From: JAHBVY01 sp964415255
GTDB taxonomy: Bacteria > Myxococcota_A > Polyangia > Polyangiales > Polyangiaceae
Assembly (NCBI GenBank): GCA_964415255.1
Contig: CAYQAC010000038.1
Span: 1 to 35,512 of the forward strand
Length of the DNA: 35,512 bases
Direction: 5' to 3'
A program made the translations under genes and the position numbers. Every line of letters starts with the position of its first letter. The stretch's first letter is position 1. Below the pieces are notes generated by a model that worked only from the letters and a program-made list of their open reading frames with translations, was not told where the DNA came from and ran no database searches. Below, in pieces: positions 14,383 to 22,478 of this stretch.

Positions 14383-15999
14383 TCAGCTGGGCTGATCGCG
14401 GCGCGTGAGGGCGGCGGCGACGAAGGCGGAGAACAAGGGGTGAGGCGCCATCGGGCGGCTCTTGAACTCCGGGTGGAACTGGCAGCCAACGAAGTAAGGG
14501 TGGTCCGCGAGCTCCACCAGCTCCACCAAGCGGCCGTCAGGTGACAGGCCGCTCAGCACCAGGCCCTTCTCTTCCAGCTGCTCCCGGTAGTCGTTGTTGA
14601 ACTCGTAGCGGTGACGGTGGCGCTCGCTGATTTCCCGAGCGCCGTAGGCGCGCGCCGCCTGAGTGTCTGGTGACAGCGTGCAGGGGTAGGCCCCGAGGCG
14701 CATGGTGCCGCCCTTATCTGTCACCCCGCGTTGGTCAGGCATCAGATCGATCACGGCGTGCTTCGCGTCGGCGCTGAACTCAGCGCTGGTGGCGTTGTCC
14801 ACGCCTGCCACGTGGCGCGCGAACTCGATGACGGCGAGCTGCATGCCGAGGCAGATGCCGAAGTAGGGGACCTTGCGCTCACGCGCGTAGCGGATAGCTG
14901 AGATCTTGCCCTCCACGCCGCGATCGCCGAAGCCGCCCGGGACCAAGATGGCGTGCAGGCCGTCGAGCGTGCTCGCGACATCCGTCGACTCGAGCTGCTC
15001 GGAGTCGATGTACTCAAACTGGACGCTCACGTCGTGCTCCAGCCCCCCGTGGACCAGCGCCTCGTGCAGCGACTTGTAGCTGTCCTTCAGGTGGACGTAC
15101 TTGCCGACGATGCCGATCTTCACGCTGCCGCGCGACGGCTTCTTGAAGCGCTCCGCGACGCGCCGCCAGCTGTCAAGGTTCGGGGTCCCGCAGAAGATGT
15201 TGAGGCGCTTCTCGACTTGGTCGTCGAGGCCCTCCGCGTGCAGCACTAGCGGCAGCTCGTAGATGCAGCTGACGTCCACCGCCGAGATCACGCGGTCGAC
15301 CTGCACGTTCGAGAACAGCGCGATCTTCTCCTTCAAGCCGCGAGGGATGGACCGATCGCAGCGGCAGATGAGGATGTCAGGCTGAATGCCTATTTCCCGC
15401 ATCTCGCGGACGGAGTGTTGGGTGGGCTTGGTCTTCAGCTCGCCCGCGGTCTGGATGTGCGGCACCAGCGTGACGTGGACGCTGAGCGTGTTCTCCTGAC
15501 CCTCCTCCACCTTGAGCTGGCGCAGCGCCTCAAGGAAGGGCAGCGACTCGATGTCGCCCACCGTGCCGCCCACCTCGATGATGGCGATGTTGTAGCCCTG
15601 CGTGGCGAGGCGGATGCCTGCCTTGATCTCGTCGGTGATGTGGGGGATCACCTGGACCGTCGCGCCGAGGTACTCACCGCGGCGCTCCTTGGAGATCACC
15701 GCCTCGTAGATGCGCCCGGTGGTGAGGTTCGAGCCCCGCGTGAGCCGCGCTGAGGTGAAGCGCTCGTAGTGCCCGAGGTCGAGGTCGGTCTCGGCGCCGT
15801 CGTCGGTGACGAACACCTCGCCGTGCTGATAGGGCGACATGGTCCCGGGGTCGACGTTCAAGTACGGATCGAGCTTCATGTGGGTGACGCGCAGCCCACG
15901 AGCCTCCATCAGCGCGCCGAGTGAGGCGGCGGCGAGGCCCTTGCCGATCGACGAGACGACACCACCGGTGACCAGGACGAACTTGGTTCGCTGACTCAC
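14383..15999 (-). CDS. pyrG: CTP synthase
   Basis: Predicted 538 residues (E. coli 545). Makes CTP from UTP, ATP and glutamine in the cytoplasm, the last step of de novo pyrimidine nucleotide synthesis. The N-terminal synthase domain has the ATP loop VTGGVVSSIGKGL, KLDPYLNVDPGTMSP, HGEVFVTDDGAETDLDLGHYERF (read in parts) and EVGGTVGDIES. The C-terminal class-I glutaminase domain has VPGGFGDRG, the nucleophile Cys383 in GICLGMQ, and His509/Glu511 in GCQFHPEF. The start is the GTG at 15999, six bases after GGAGAA on the minus strand; an ATG 54 bases further up would add residues unlike the family. Upstream lies about 280 bp with a hairpin at 16123-16146. All catalytic residues are present and it should be essential and functional. 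Confidence 0.97.
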   Translation of the reverse strand: MSQRTKFVLVTGGVVSSIGKGLAAASLGALMEARGLRVTHMKLDPYLNVDPGTMSPYQHGEVFVTDDGAETDLDLGHYERFTSARLTRGSNLTTGRIYEAVISKERRGEYLGATVQVIPHITDEIKAGIRLATQGYNIAIIEVGGTVGDIESLPFLEALRQLKVEEGQENTLSVHVTLVPHIQTAGELKTKPTQHSVREMREIGIQPDILICRCDRSIPRGLKEKIALFSNVQVDRVISAVDVSCIYELPLVLHAEGLDDQVEKRLNIFCGTPNLDSWRRVAERFKKPSRGSVKIGIVGKYVHLKDSYKSLHEALVHGGLEHDVSVQFEYIDSEQLESTDVASTLDGLHAILVPGGFGDRGVEGKISAIRYARERKVPYFGICLGMQLAVIEFARHVAGVDNATSAEFSADAKHAVIDLMPDQRGVTDKGGTMRLGAYPCTLSPDTQAARAYGAREISERHRHRYEFNNDYREQLEEKGLVLSGLSPDGRLVELVELADHPYFVGCQFHPEFKSRPMAPHPLFSAFVAAALTRRDQPS

Positions 16000-16122
16000 C
16001 GTGCGTTCTCCATCACGGGGCGCCCCGGTACCACGACCGATGAGCTGTTGCACGAGCTATCCTCGCCTGAGGGTTTTGGAGGGTGCGACATAGAGCTACC
16101 TTTCAGAGCGCCAGCGATGGGG

Positions 16123-16146
16123 CCGAGCGGGTTCGCCCCCGCTCGG
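16123..16146. other. Hairpin upstream of pyrG
   Basis: CCGAGCGGG (16123-16131) and CCCGCTCGG (16138-16146) make a perfect 9-bp stem with a 6-nt loop in the 280-bp stretch between the small secreted-protein gene and pyrG, about 125 bp before the pyrG start. No T tract follows on either strand. A further weak hairpin (GCCGCC 16250-16255, GGCGGC 16261-16266) lies just after the neighbouring gene's stop. The pyrG promoter should be here, but I see no clear boxes. Confidence 0.35.
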
Positions 16147-16278
16147 GGCGCGATGAAGCGAGGAGGCGCGGGGTGAAGCCGCGCCGTGATGGCGGTGCGT
16201 GACCACCGCGACTGAATCCGTGCCGATGGCTTGGGGTGAGCCATCATCCGCCGCCTGTGGGGCGGCCTCACGCGAGCG

Positions 16279-16812
16279 CTAGAACGAGCCGACGAGGCCG
16301 AGACCGAGGGCGTCGCCCGTGATGACAGACGCCGGCCGCAGCGTGGCGCGCTCCTTCGGCGCCGGCTTGGCGGGCTTGGCCGTGGTGAGCAGCGCGCTCT
16401 CGGCCATCACCAGGATACCGCCCGCCTGACCCACCCCGTCGATGGTGGTGAGGATGGCGCGCAGCACGACCATGAAGGTGCTGCAGTTCGGATCGTTGTC
16501 GGCGCAGCCGGTGTCAGCCAGCGCGAGCCACGGACCCGCGATGGGGATGCGTAGATCGCGGGCGCCGGGTGCGTCAGGCCAGAGGTAAGAGAAGCTCAGC
16601 GCCGCGCCATACCAAACTCCTGTGGTGACGGCGCCTGCCAAGAACAGGTTGCCGCGCGTGCCATCCGGCGGGTAGGCGCTCGGGTCCACTCGATCGTCGC
16701 GGGTGGGCTCCTCAGCTTGGGCGCTGGTGCTCATCAAGAGCGCGCCCGCGAACAGGGCGACGGCGACCAGCGACCGGGTGCGCGCTTGTCCAGGACGGCT
16801 TGGCGGGAACAC
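16279..16812 (-). CDS. Small secreted or membrane hypothetical protein
   Basis: Predicted 177 residues. The start is set at GTG 16812, preceded by AAAAGG, because the upstream part of the frame overlaps the end of the solute-binding gene and because the protein then opens with a clean signal peptide (VALFAGALLMSTSAQA, cleaved before EEPTRDD). The mature part has two hydrophobic stretches, NLFLAGAVTTGVWYGAALSF and a Gly/Ala-rich segment around IDGVGQAGGILVM, separated by PIAGPWLALADTGC and CSTFM. The pattern of hydrophobic segment, PxxGPW, Cys pair and Gly-rich segment resembles short secreted proteins I associate with Myxococcota, but I cannot name a family or function. It follows the solute-binding lipoprotein gene by 46 bp and is probably cotranscribed with it. 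Confidence 0.65.
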   Translation of the reverse strand: MFPPSRPGQARTRSLVAVALFAGALLMSTSAQAEEPTRDDRVDPSAYPPDGTRGNLFLAGAVTTGVWYGAALSFSYLWPDAPGARDLRIPIAGPWLALADTGCADNDPNCSTFMVVLRAILTTIDGVGQAGGILVMAESALLTTAKPAKPAPKERATLRPASVITGDALGLGLVGSF

Positions 16813-16858
16813 GGGGGCCTTTTGACTGGGTTCGCTACGGAAAGCAAGCCGCGAGCGG

Positions 16859-18367
16859 TCACCTCGCCGCGAGCGCATCCCAGCGGCCAATCGCGGTGAG
16901 CTGGAACGACGCGGCGCGGGCGGAGAGCACCGCCACTTGATCTTCATGCCAGAGCGGGAGCGCGGGGAGGTCCTTCGCCATCTCACGCGCGATCTCCCAG
17001 TAGGCCGCGCGGCGCACCTCGATGTCGGTGGTCGTGCCGGCATGGTCAAGGAGGCTGCCTACATGCTGTGAGCGGTAGCGCGCGCGATTGCGGCCTGGCC
17101 CACCCTCGCCGGGGACGCCCCGCGGGTGGAAGAACCAGGCGAGCAGGTTGGGCTCGGTCAGCTCCGGCATCTGCAGCACCGCCAGCTGGAAGTCGCCGGC
17201 GTCCAGCCGCTTCAGCAGCACCCCCAAGTCGAGCGCGATGAGCCGCACACGCGCGCCCGCGTCGGTGAGCATCTGGGCGATGGCGCGGGCGATGGTGAGG
17301 CGCGCGCGGTCCGTGCTGGTGGTGAGGGTGAGCTCTTGCCCGGCGAGCGCCTCGCGCGCCTTCGCGGGATCGTAGGGGAGGGGCGTCGCCGTCGGGTCAG
17401 CTGACCAGTGACCTTGCGGGAACAAACCGCTCGCCACTTGCGCCTTCCCTGCCAGCAGCGTGTCGACGATCAGCTGGCGATCGATGGCCTGCGCCACCGC
17501 GCGCCGGAGCGTGGCCTCACGCGTGGGGGGGAGATCGTTCTGGAACAGCAGGTAGGTGACGTTGGCGCCGCGGCGCGCGTGCACCGTGAGCGGTTGCCCA
17601 TCCCTTGGAGCCGAGAGGGCGGGCAGCAGGGTGGGGGAGATCGCGCTCGGCGCGATGTCAGCGCGCCCCGCGAGCAGCCGCAGCACGCGGGCGTTCTCGT
17701 CGCGCACCGTGCGCACCACCACCTCACGCGGGCCTCTTGCCCCTTCACTGGGCGCGGCGCGGCGGAGTGAGACCTCACCGTAGTCGAACTGGGTGACGCG
17801 GTAGGGGCCGAGCCCGTCCAATTGGCCGCGTGGGGACTCCAGGGAGCGCGCTTGGTCGGCGCGTAAGATGGGGACCTCAAGGTCGCTCAGCAGGGTGGCG
17901 CGGGGCTCGCGCAGGCTGAGCTCAAGCGAGCCGGGCCCCGTGGGTCGGCAGTGACCGATCGCGGCGACCACCACCCGGTGGGGGCTCCCCAGCTCTGGAT
18001 CGGCGAGCGCCTCAAGCGTGGCGCAGACATCCTTCGGGGTGAGCGGCGCTCCGCTGTGGAAACGGGCGGTCTGGTTCAACTCGACCTGGAGACGGGTGGG
18101 GCCTCGCCACGTCAGCGACCTCGCCATCAGCGGCACGGGCGCTTGCGTCTCTGGGTCCAGACCCACCAGGCCTGCGTGGAGCAGCCGCGTCACCTTCACG
18201 TCCAGGGCGCGCGTGGTGAAGCGCGGGTCCAGGGAGCCGAGCTCGGTGGGGACCACGATCTCCAGCGGGCGCGTGTCGCTACTCCCAGGCCGCTCTCCGC
18301 CGCACGCCATGGAGAGGCTGAGTAGCGCCAGGGTCAGGTACCCGAACTTCCACCCCAGCCCGCTCAT
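16859..18367 (-). CDS. ABC transporter family-5 solute-binding lipoprotein (oligopeptide/dipeptide type)
   Basis: Predicted 502 residues. The start at ATG 18367 gives a lipoprotein signal (KFGYLTLALLSLSMAC, Cys at about residue 22), with AGGAG nine bases upstream. The mature protein matches the SBP_bac_5 family (OppA/DppA/MppA): LEIVVPTELGSLDPRFTT at the start, LLHAGLVGLDPETQAPVP, the conserved RFHSGAPLTPKDVCATLEAL, GPYRVTQFDYGEVSLRR, TYLLFQNDLPP, RRAVAQAIDRQLIVDTL, and a C-terminal ALPLWHEDQVAVLS. It would bind peptides or similar solutes at the outer face of the inner membrane. No permease or ATPase gene is nearby, so it is an orphan that must use components encoded elsewhere. It is divergent from dacB, which cuts peptidoglycan peptides; a role in murein peptide uptake is an inference from that. 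A tandem repeat fills its leader. Confidence 0.88.
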   Translation of the reverse strand: MSGLGWKFGYLTLALLSLSMACGGERPGSSDTRPLEIVVPTELGSLDPRFTTRALDVKVTRLLHAGLVGLDPETQAPVPLMARSLTWRGPTRLQVELNQTARFHSGAPLTPKDVCATLEALADPELGSPHRVVVAAIGHCRPTGPGSLELSLREPRATLLSDLEVPILRADQARSLESPRGQLDGLGPYRVTQFDYGEVSLRRAAPSEGARGPREVVVRTVRDENARVLRLLAGRADIAPSAISPTLLPALSAPRDGQPLTVHARRGANVTYLLFQNDLPPTREATLRRAVAQAIDRQLIVDTLLAGKAQVASGLFPQGHWSADPTATPLPYDPAKAREALAGQELTLTTSTDRARLTIARAIAQMLTDAGARVRLIALDLGVLLKRLDAGDFQLAVLQMPELTEPNLLAWFFHPRGVPGEGGPGRNRARYRSQHVGSLLDHAGTTTDIEVRRAAYWEIAREMAKDLPALPLWHEDQVAVLSARAASFQLTAIGRWDALAAR

Positions 18368-18374
18368 GAGCCGC

Positions 18375-18459
18375 GTCTCCTGTGGCGCCGTGAGGCGTCG
18401 CTGCCCGCATGTCTCTTGCGGCGCTGTGAGGCGTCGCTGCCCGCGTGTCTCTTGCGGCG
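18375..18459 (-). repeat. 36-bp tandem repeat in the leader of the solute-binding gene
   Basis: Units at 18375-18410 and 18411-18446 match at 32 of 36 bases, and the first 13 bases of a third copy follow at 18447. The unit nearest the gene carries the ribosome site (CAGGAGAC on the minus strand); the second has the weaker CAAGAGAC. Copy number could therefore alter leader length or translation. Confidence 0.75.
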
Positions 18460-18494
18460 GGCGTGTCGTAGCGGCGTGAGTGGTCGCGGCGTGA

Positions 18495-18547
18495 GGCGCT
18501 GAGCCTTGAGGCTGCAGCGGGCTGATCCGCAGCCTCAAGGGGGCGCC
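18495..18547. promoter_or_regulatory. Long inverted repeat in the divergent dacB / solute-binding intergenic region
   Basis: CCTTGAGGCTGC (18504-18515) and GCAGCCTCAAGG (18529-18540) are perfect 12-bp arms around a 13-nt spacer, extended after a small interruption by GGCGC (18495-18499) and GCGCC (18543-18547). It lies about 80 bp from the dacB start and 130 bp from the other start. No T tract follows on either strand, so an operator or cruciform for both divergent genes is more likely than a terminator. Confidence 0.45.
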
Positions 18548-18622
18548 ATGAGGTGCCTTGAGCGAGGCGGCGAGGGCGCTCCGAGCCACCCGCTCGCTCT
18601 ATCACGATGCTAGAACCGGCCG

Positions 18623-20152
18623 ATGCAGAATCGTCGTCGGCCGCTCCGCCGCTGGCTCATGGCGCTCACCGCGGGAGCGCTCACGAGCTGGGTATTTAGT
18701 CAGTGGGCCGCCCCGCTTAGCGCCGAGTCAGCGGCTCCGCAGGGCGCGGCGTCAGGGCGCGCCGCTGCGCCGGGCGCTCAGGGCGCGGCGTCAGGCAGCG
18801 CTGCGCCGCGCGCCGCGCTCACGGCGCGGGTGGATGAGCTCGCGGCTTGGGTGAAGGAGCGTGGGGGGCAGCTCAGCCTCCACGTGGTGGATCTGGAGAC
18901 CGGGCGAGAGCTCGCGGCGTCAGACGCTTCACGCGCGCTGAACCCAGCCTCGAACATGAAGCTCGTGACCGCGGCGGCGGCGCTCGACTTGTTAGGGCCA
19001 GACTACAGCTTTCGTACCGGGATCTACGGCGAGCTGAAGGGCCGCCGGGCGACCTCGCTCACGCTGCGCGGCGATGGGGACCCCAGCCTCTCCCTGGGGG
19101 AGCTGTGGCGTCTGGGTGCGGCGCTTCAGGCGCGCGGGGTGTCCTCGGTGGAGGGGGACCTCTGGGTCGATCAGAGTCGCTTCGATGCTCAGTTCGTGCC
19201 GCCCGCCTTCGAGCAGCAACCCGACGAGTGGGCGTACTTCCGCGCGCCGGTGAGCGCCGTGGCGCTTGAGGCGAACACGGTGACGATGAACGTGCTGCCG
19301 ACGCGGGCGGGGGAGGCGGCGCGGGTGTGGTTCGACCCGCCGGGCTTCATCGACGTCAGCGGTAAAATCAACACTGAGTCATCGGGTGACCCCAAGCTGA
19401 CGCTGTCGCTCACGCCGGCTGGTGGTCGCCTCCAAGCGCGGCTCGCAGGGTCCCTCGGGGAGCGCGCCGGGAGGCAGCGGGTGGTGCGCCGCGTGGATGA
19501 TCCTCGGCTCTTGCCTGGCTACGCGCTGGCGCACGTGCTGCGAGAGCTCGGGGTAGAGCTCAAGGGGGAAGTGAGGGCAGGCGGACAGACGCAGCAGGGA
19601 GAGCTGGTCCACGTGACCTCACGACCGCTCTCTGAGCTTGTCACGCGGCTGGGGAAGCAGAGCGATAACTTCTACGCAGAGATGCTCTTCAAGGCGCTCG
19701 CGGCTGAGGAGCAGCCAGGCCAGCCCTCGAGTTTCAAGGCGGCGGCGGCGCGGGTGACGAGCTGGCTCACCCAGAAGGTGGGCCAGGCGAGCGAGGGCTC
19801 GGTGATCTTAAACGGCTCCGGGTTGTTCGACGCGAATCGCCTGTCGGCGCGGGCGCTGCCGGGGGTGCTCGGGTACGCGGAGGGGAGCCCGAGGCTCAGC
19901 GCCGAGTTCATCTCGCAGCTGGCGGTGGGCGGCGTGGACGGCACGCTGCGCTCACGCTTCACCCAGGCGCGCGCCGCCCGGTCGGTGCGCGCCAAGACGG
20001 GCACCCTCGCTAAGGTGGTGTCGTTGAGCGGCTACGTCATGCGGTCAGGGAAACGACCGATCGCCTTCAGTGTGCTCGTGAGCGGCGTGAGCGACCACGC
20101 TGGCGTGCGCCAACGCACCGATCGCGTGGTGATGGCGCTCGCCGCGCCGTGA
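18623..20152 (+). CDS. dacB: D-alanyl-D-alanine carboxypeptidase/endopeptidase (PBP4, peptidase S13)
   Basis: Predicted 509 residues with signal peptide (RRWLMALTAGALTSWVF), then an Ala/Gly-rich linker to about residue 65. It is a low-molecular-mass penicillin-binding protein that removes terminal D-Ala or cuts peptide cross-links in periplasmic peptidoglycan. The three active-site motifs are present: SxxK as SNMK (Ser110, Lys113) in NPASNMKLVTAAAAL, SxN as SDN (347-349) in GKQSDNFYAEMLFK, and KTG (458-460) in RAKTGTLAKVVSLSGY. The long insert between motifs 1 and 2 is typical of the DacB class. Length is close to E. coli DacB (477). It is alone on the plus strand, divergent from the solute-binding lipoprotein, with the inverted repeat at 18495-18547 between them. 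No clear terminator follows. Confidence 0.93.
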   Translation: MQNRRRPLRRWLMALTAGALTSWVFSQWAAPLSAESAAPQGAASGRAAAPGAQGAASGSAAPRAALTARVDELAAWVKERGGQLSLHVVDLETGRELAASDASRALNPASNMKLVTAAAALDLLGPDYSFRTGIYGELKGRRATSLTLRGDGDPSLSLGELWRLGAALQARGVSSVEGDLWVDQSRFDAQFVPPAFEQQPDEWAYFRAPVSAVALEANTVTMNVLPTRAGEAARVWFDPPGFIDVSGKINTESSGDPKLTLSLTPAGGRLQARLAGSLGERAGRQRVVRRVDDPRLLPGYALAHVLRELGVELKGEVRAGGQTQQGELVHVTSRPLSELVTRLGKQSDNFYAEMLFKALAAEEQPGQPSSFKAAAARVTSWLTQKVGQASEGSVILNGSGLFDANRLSARALPGVLGYAEGSPRLSAEFISQLAVGGVDGTLRSRFTQARAARSVRAKTGTLAKVVSLSGYVMRSGKRPIAFSVLVSGVSDHAGVRQRTDRVVMALAAP

Positions 20153-20516
20153 CGCGTCTGAGCTGAGCTGTTGGTCAGTTTAGGTGTGAGGCTGGGCTGT
20201 GAGCCGGAGCGCCTTGCCCGGGCTCGGGTCAGCGAAGACGCCAAGCTAGAGCGCCAGCTGGAGGAGGGTGGCGGCGCGCCGCGCAGCGCGTGATAGGGGC
20301 TTGATGTCAGCGCGCTGAGTCCGCAACTCGCACGTGAAGCGCGTGGCGTCAGCTGACGTGGCGTGAGGGTGGGTGGGTGTGTGTCAGGCGCGCACATCGC
20401 CTCCCCCGACGGCTCACGTGGCTAGGTCGCTGACGCTCACCTGATGAGACGGGCACGTGCGCCTGACGGCGACCTTGTTCGGCGCTTCGGGGACATGAGT
20501 CGGGTACTATGGAGCG
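20153..20516. other. Intergenic region between dacB and the glycoside hydrolase gene
   Basis: About 365 bases with no credible gene or T-tailed terminator. The only clear structure is the perfect 12-bp palindrome CGTCAGCTGACG at 20347-20358, which could be a protein-binding site. A TACTAT box at 20505-20510 lies too close to the next ATG (20517), with no -35 at the right distance, to be called a promoter. Confidence 0.5.
20347..20358. promoter_or_regulatory. Perfect 12-bp palindrome CGTCAGCTGACG
   Basis: Self-complementary site about 160 bp before the glycoside hydrolase ATG. It has the form of a dimeric regulator site, but no second copy or regulator gene supports this. Confidence 0.25.
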
Positions 20517-22157
20517 ATGGTGCACCGGACGGAGCCTCTCCAAACCCCCAAACGTCCTACCGGATGGCTGCTCGGCGCGCTCGCCGGGTTCGCGTTCACG
20601 CTCGCGGGTTGCGGTGATGACGGGGGCGGTGGCTCTGGCGCGGGGGGCTCGAGTGGTTCTGGAGCGTAGGGTGGCTCAGGGGCTGAAGGGGGCTCAGGGG
20701 GTTTACAGGGTGGGTCGAGCGGTTCAAGCGGTTCAGGGGGCTCAAGCGGCTCGGGCGGCTCAAGCGGTTCAGGCGGTGCGTTCGCGTGGGGCGGCTTTCG
20801 CTACGGTGCGAACCTGGGCTTCCCGAACTCGAGCTGGGGTGACGCCGATCTCGCGGGGCTCGCGCGTGATGCGGGCGCAGATAGCCTCCGGGTGAAGCTG
20901 CCCGCCGCCCACCTCGCGCGCTGGGGCTACGGCATTGAGGTAGGCGACCTGACTAGCTACGCCGCGCTCGGCATGCGCGAGCACGTGGGGTTCTTGATCG
21001 GCTCAGAGACGCTCGCGCAGTCGACGGCGCCTGACGGCAGCGAGAACTGGGAGAACGAGCACTACATCCCACGGAACCTGTACGAGCCGATTTGGCTGGG
21101 CAGCGGGGAGGTCAACCCAGCGAACTATTTCGCGAGCTATGTTCACCAGACGGTCTCCACTTACAAGGAGTGGATCCGGATTTGGCAGGTGTGGAATGAG
21201 CCGGACTGGGTCTCGGACTGGCGCATCACCCAGACTTGGGACACAGAGCCCCCGCTCGCTTCGCACCTGCCGCGCTTCAACGGCTCCATCTTCGACTACG
21301 TGAGGATGCTGCGGATCGCGCACGAGGTGGCGAAGCGCGCCGATCCGAACGCCCTGATCGCGACCGGCGGCGTTGGGTACCCGAGCTTCGTCGACGCGAC
21401 GCTCAGGTATACTGACAACCCCAGCGGCGGCGCGGTGAGCGCGGAGCACCCTGAGAAGGGCGGCGCCTACATCGACGTGCTGGATTTCCACTACTACCCC
21501 ATCTTCGGCTCACGGAGCTCCGACACGGGGGTAGACGGCTTGATCGCGCTGAAGGACGCGATGCAGGCCAAGCTGACTCAAGCGGGCGTCAGCGTGGTCG
21601 GCTTCAACGTGACCGAGACGGGCGCGCCACAAGTCAGAGTGCCTGCCTACCCCAACGTGGGAGGCGTCGCCTACGCGCGGAGCTACTTGGTGAAGGCGAT
21701 GGTCACGGCGCAGGCTGAGGGGATCGGCGGGGTGGATTGGTTCATCCTCTCGAACGGTGCGCCCACGTCTCAAGACGCCTTCAGTCAGATGGGGCTCTAC
21801 GAGCAGCTGAGCGGGCTCACCACGCCCGCGGAGGCGCGCTTGACGGAGGTGGGGGTGGCCTACGCGACGCTCCAGCGGGTGCTGGGGGAGGCCCAGTTCG
21901 ATCCGGCGGGGAGCGCCGCGCTCAGCCTACCGAGCGGGGCGCGGGGCTACGCCTTCTCACACCCCGCAGGGCCGCGCTGGGTGCTGTGGGCTATCACCCC
22001 AGCAGACTCTGAAGAGGCGAGCGCTGACGTGCAGCTGCCAAGCTCCGGCGCGCTCCGTGAGGTGAGCTGGGATGGTACGGAGACCGTACGGCAGCCCAGC
22101 GGAGGTCAGGTGGCGCTGAGCGTGAGCGGCTCCCCGGTGTTCCTGCTAGCGGAGTGA
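20517..22157 (+). pseudogene. Lipoprotein glycoside hydrolase (TIM barrel, clan A type) with in-frame TAG
   Basis: From ATG 20517 the frame encodes a lipoprotein signal (WLLGALAGFAFTLAGC, Cys34), a Gly/Ser linker, then a catalytic domain from about codon 83 (GGFRYGANLGFPNSSWGD) to the stop at 22157. Codon 51, inside the linker, is TAG (20667-20669); the frame continues unchanged on both sides, with the same GGSG-type repeats. The catalytic part looks like a clan A (GH5/39-like) glycosidase: IWQVWNEPDW with probable acid/base Glu at codon 228, LDFHYYP, and VTETGAP with probable nucleophile Glu at codon 367, then a C-terminal beta domain (GARGYAFSH, SPVFLLAE). It would cut a polysaccharide outside the cell. 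A GTG at 20892 could restart translation but would lack the signal and the first barrel strand. The TAG may be a real nonsense mutation, a sequencing error or a readthrough site. Confidence 0.8.
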
Positions 22158-22163
22158 GCCCGG

Positions 22164-22311
22164 GTCAGTGTGGGCGCGCTAGGGGGCCTGCGCTGTTGTC
22201 TGTGTGGCTGACTTGAGCGCGCTGGGGGGTCTGCGCTGTTGTCAGTGTGGCTGACTTGAGCGCGCTGGGGGGTCTGCGCTGTTGTCAGCGTGGCTGACTT
22301 GAGCGCGGGGG
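22164..22311 (+). repeat. 43-bp tandem repeat downstream of the glycoside hydrolase
   Basis: Contiguous units: a first copy at 22164-22197 lacking 9 bases, full copies at 22198-22240 and 22241-22283 that differ at a single base, and a partial copy at 22284-22311. Each begins GTCAGTGTGGCTGACTTGAG or a one-base variant and ends GGTCTGCGCTGTT. There are no spacers. A lone diverged copy lies at 14304-14344. The rest of the 320-bp gap up to ctaF holds only the operon terminator and a second hairpin (AGCGCTCG 22446-22453 with CGAGCGCT 22465-22472). Confidence 0.9.
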
Positions 22312-22357
22312 TGGGCGACTGGCGCGGCGCTGCTCAGGGCGGTGCCCAACCCCCCCC

Positions 22358-22398
22358 AAAAAAACCATGAGGGGCGGAGAACGACGCGCCCCTAGTGG
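22358..22398 (-). terminator. Intrinsic terminator of the act-cta respiratory operon
   Basis: On the minus strand CCACTAGGGGCG (22398-22387) pairs with CGCCCCTCATGG (22376-22365) with two mismatched positions and a 10-nt loop, followed directly by seven T (22364-22358). It lies about 80 bp beyond the ctaF stop. A stem without a T tract closer to the gene (22446-22472) may help. Confidence 0.8.
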
Positions 22399-22478
22399 GG
22401 TTGATTGGCGCGGCGTGCTTGGAGCGGCGCGCGAAAGTGGCGGGGAGCGCTCGAGGTGCTGCCCCGAGCGCTACGGGC

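Noticed and set aside
14087..14408. Short plus-strand frames between the lipid-kinase gene and pyrG
   Set aside because: They begin in or near the N run, contain the repeat copy, and their products have no recognisable features.
15996..16271. 91-codon minus-strand frame ending in a GTGA overlap with the pyrG start
   Set aside because: The overlap looks like translational coupling, but the product is Arg/Pro/Ser-rich with no domain and spans the hairpin region upstream of pyrG. Most likely untranslated leader.
20505..20510. -10 box TACTAT before the glycosidase gene
   Set aside because: It is only six bases from the ATG and the nearest TTG-type -35 is 24 bases away, too far for a normal promoter.
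20892..22157. Glycosidase starting at GTG 20892 as an intact gene
   Set aside because: That start would remove the signal and the first barrel strand, while the upstream frame encodes a clear lipoprotein signal and linker, so the full-length reading with a TAG is preferred.
22164..22311. CRISPR array
   Set aside because: Repeat units are contiguous without spacers, and no cas gene is present.
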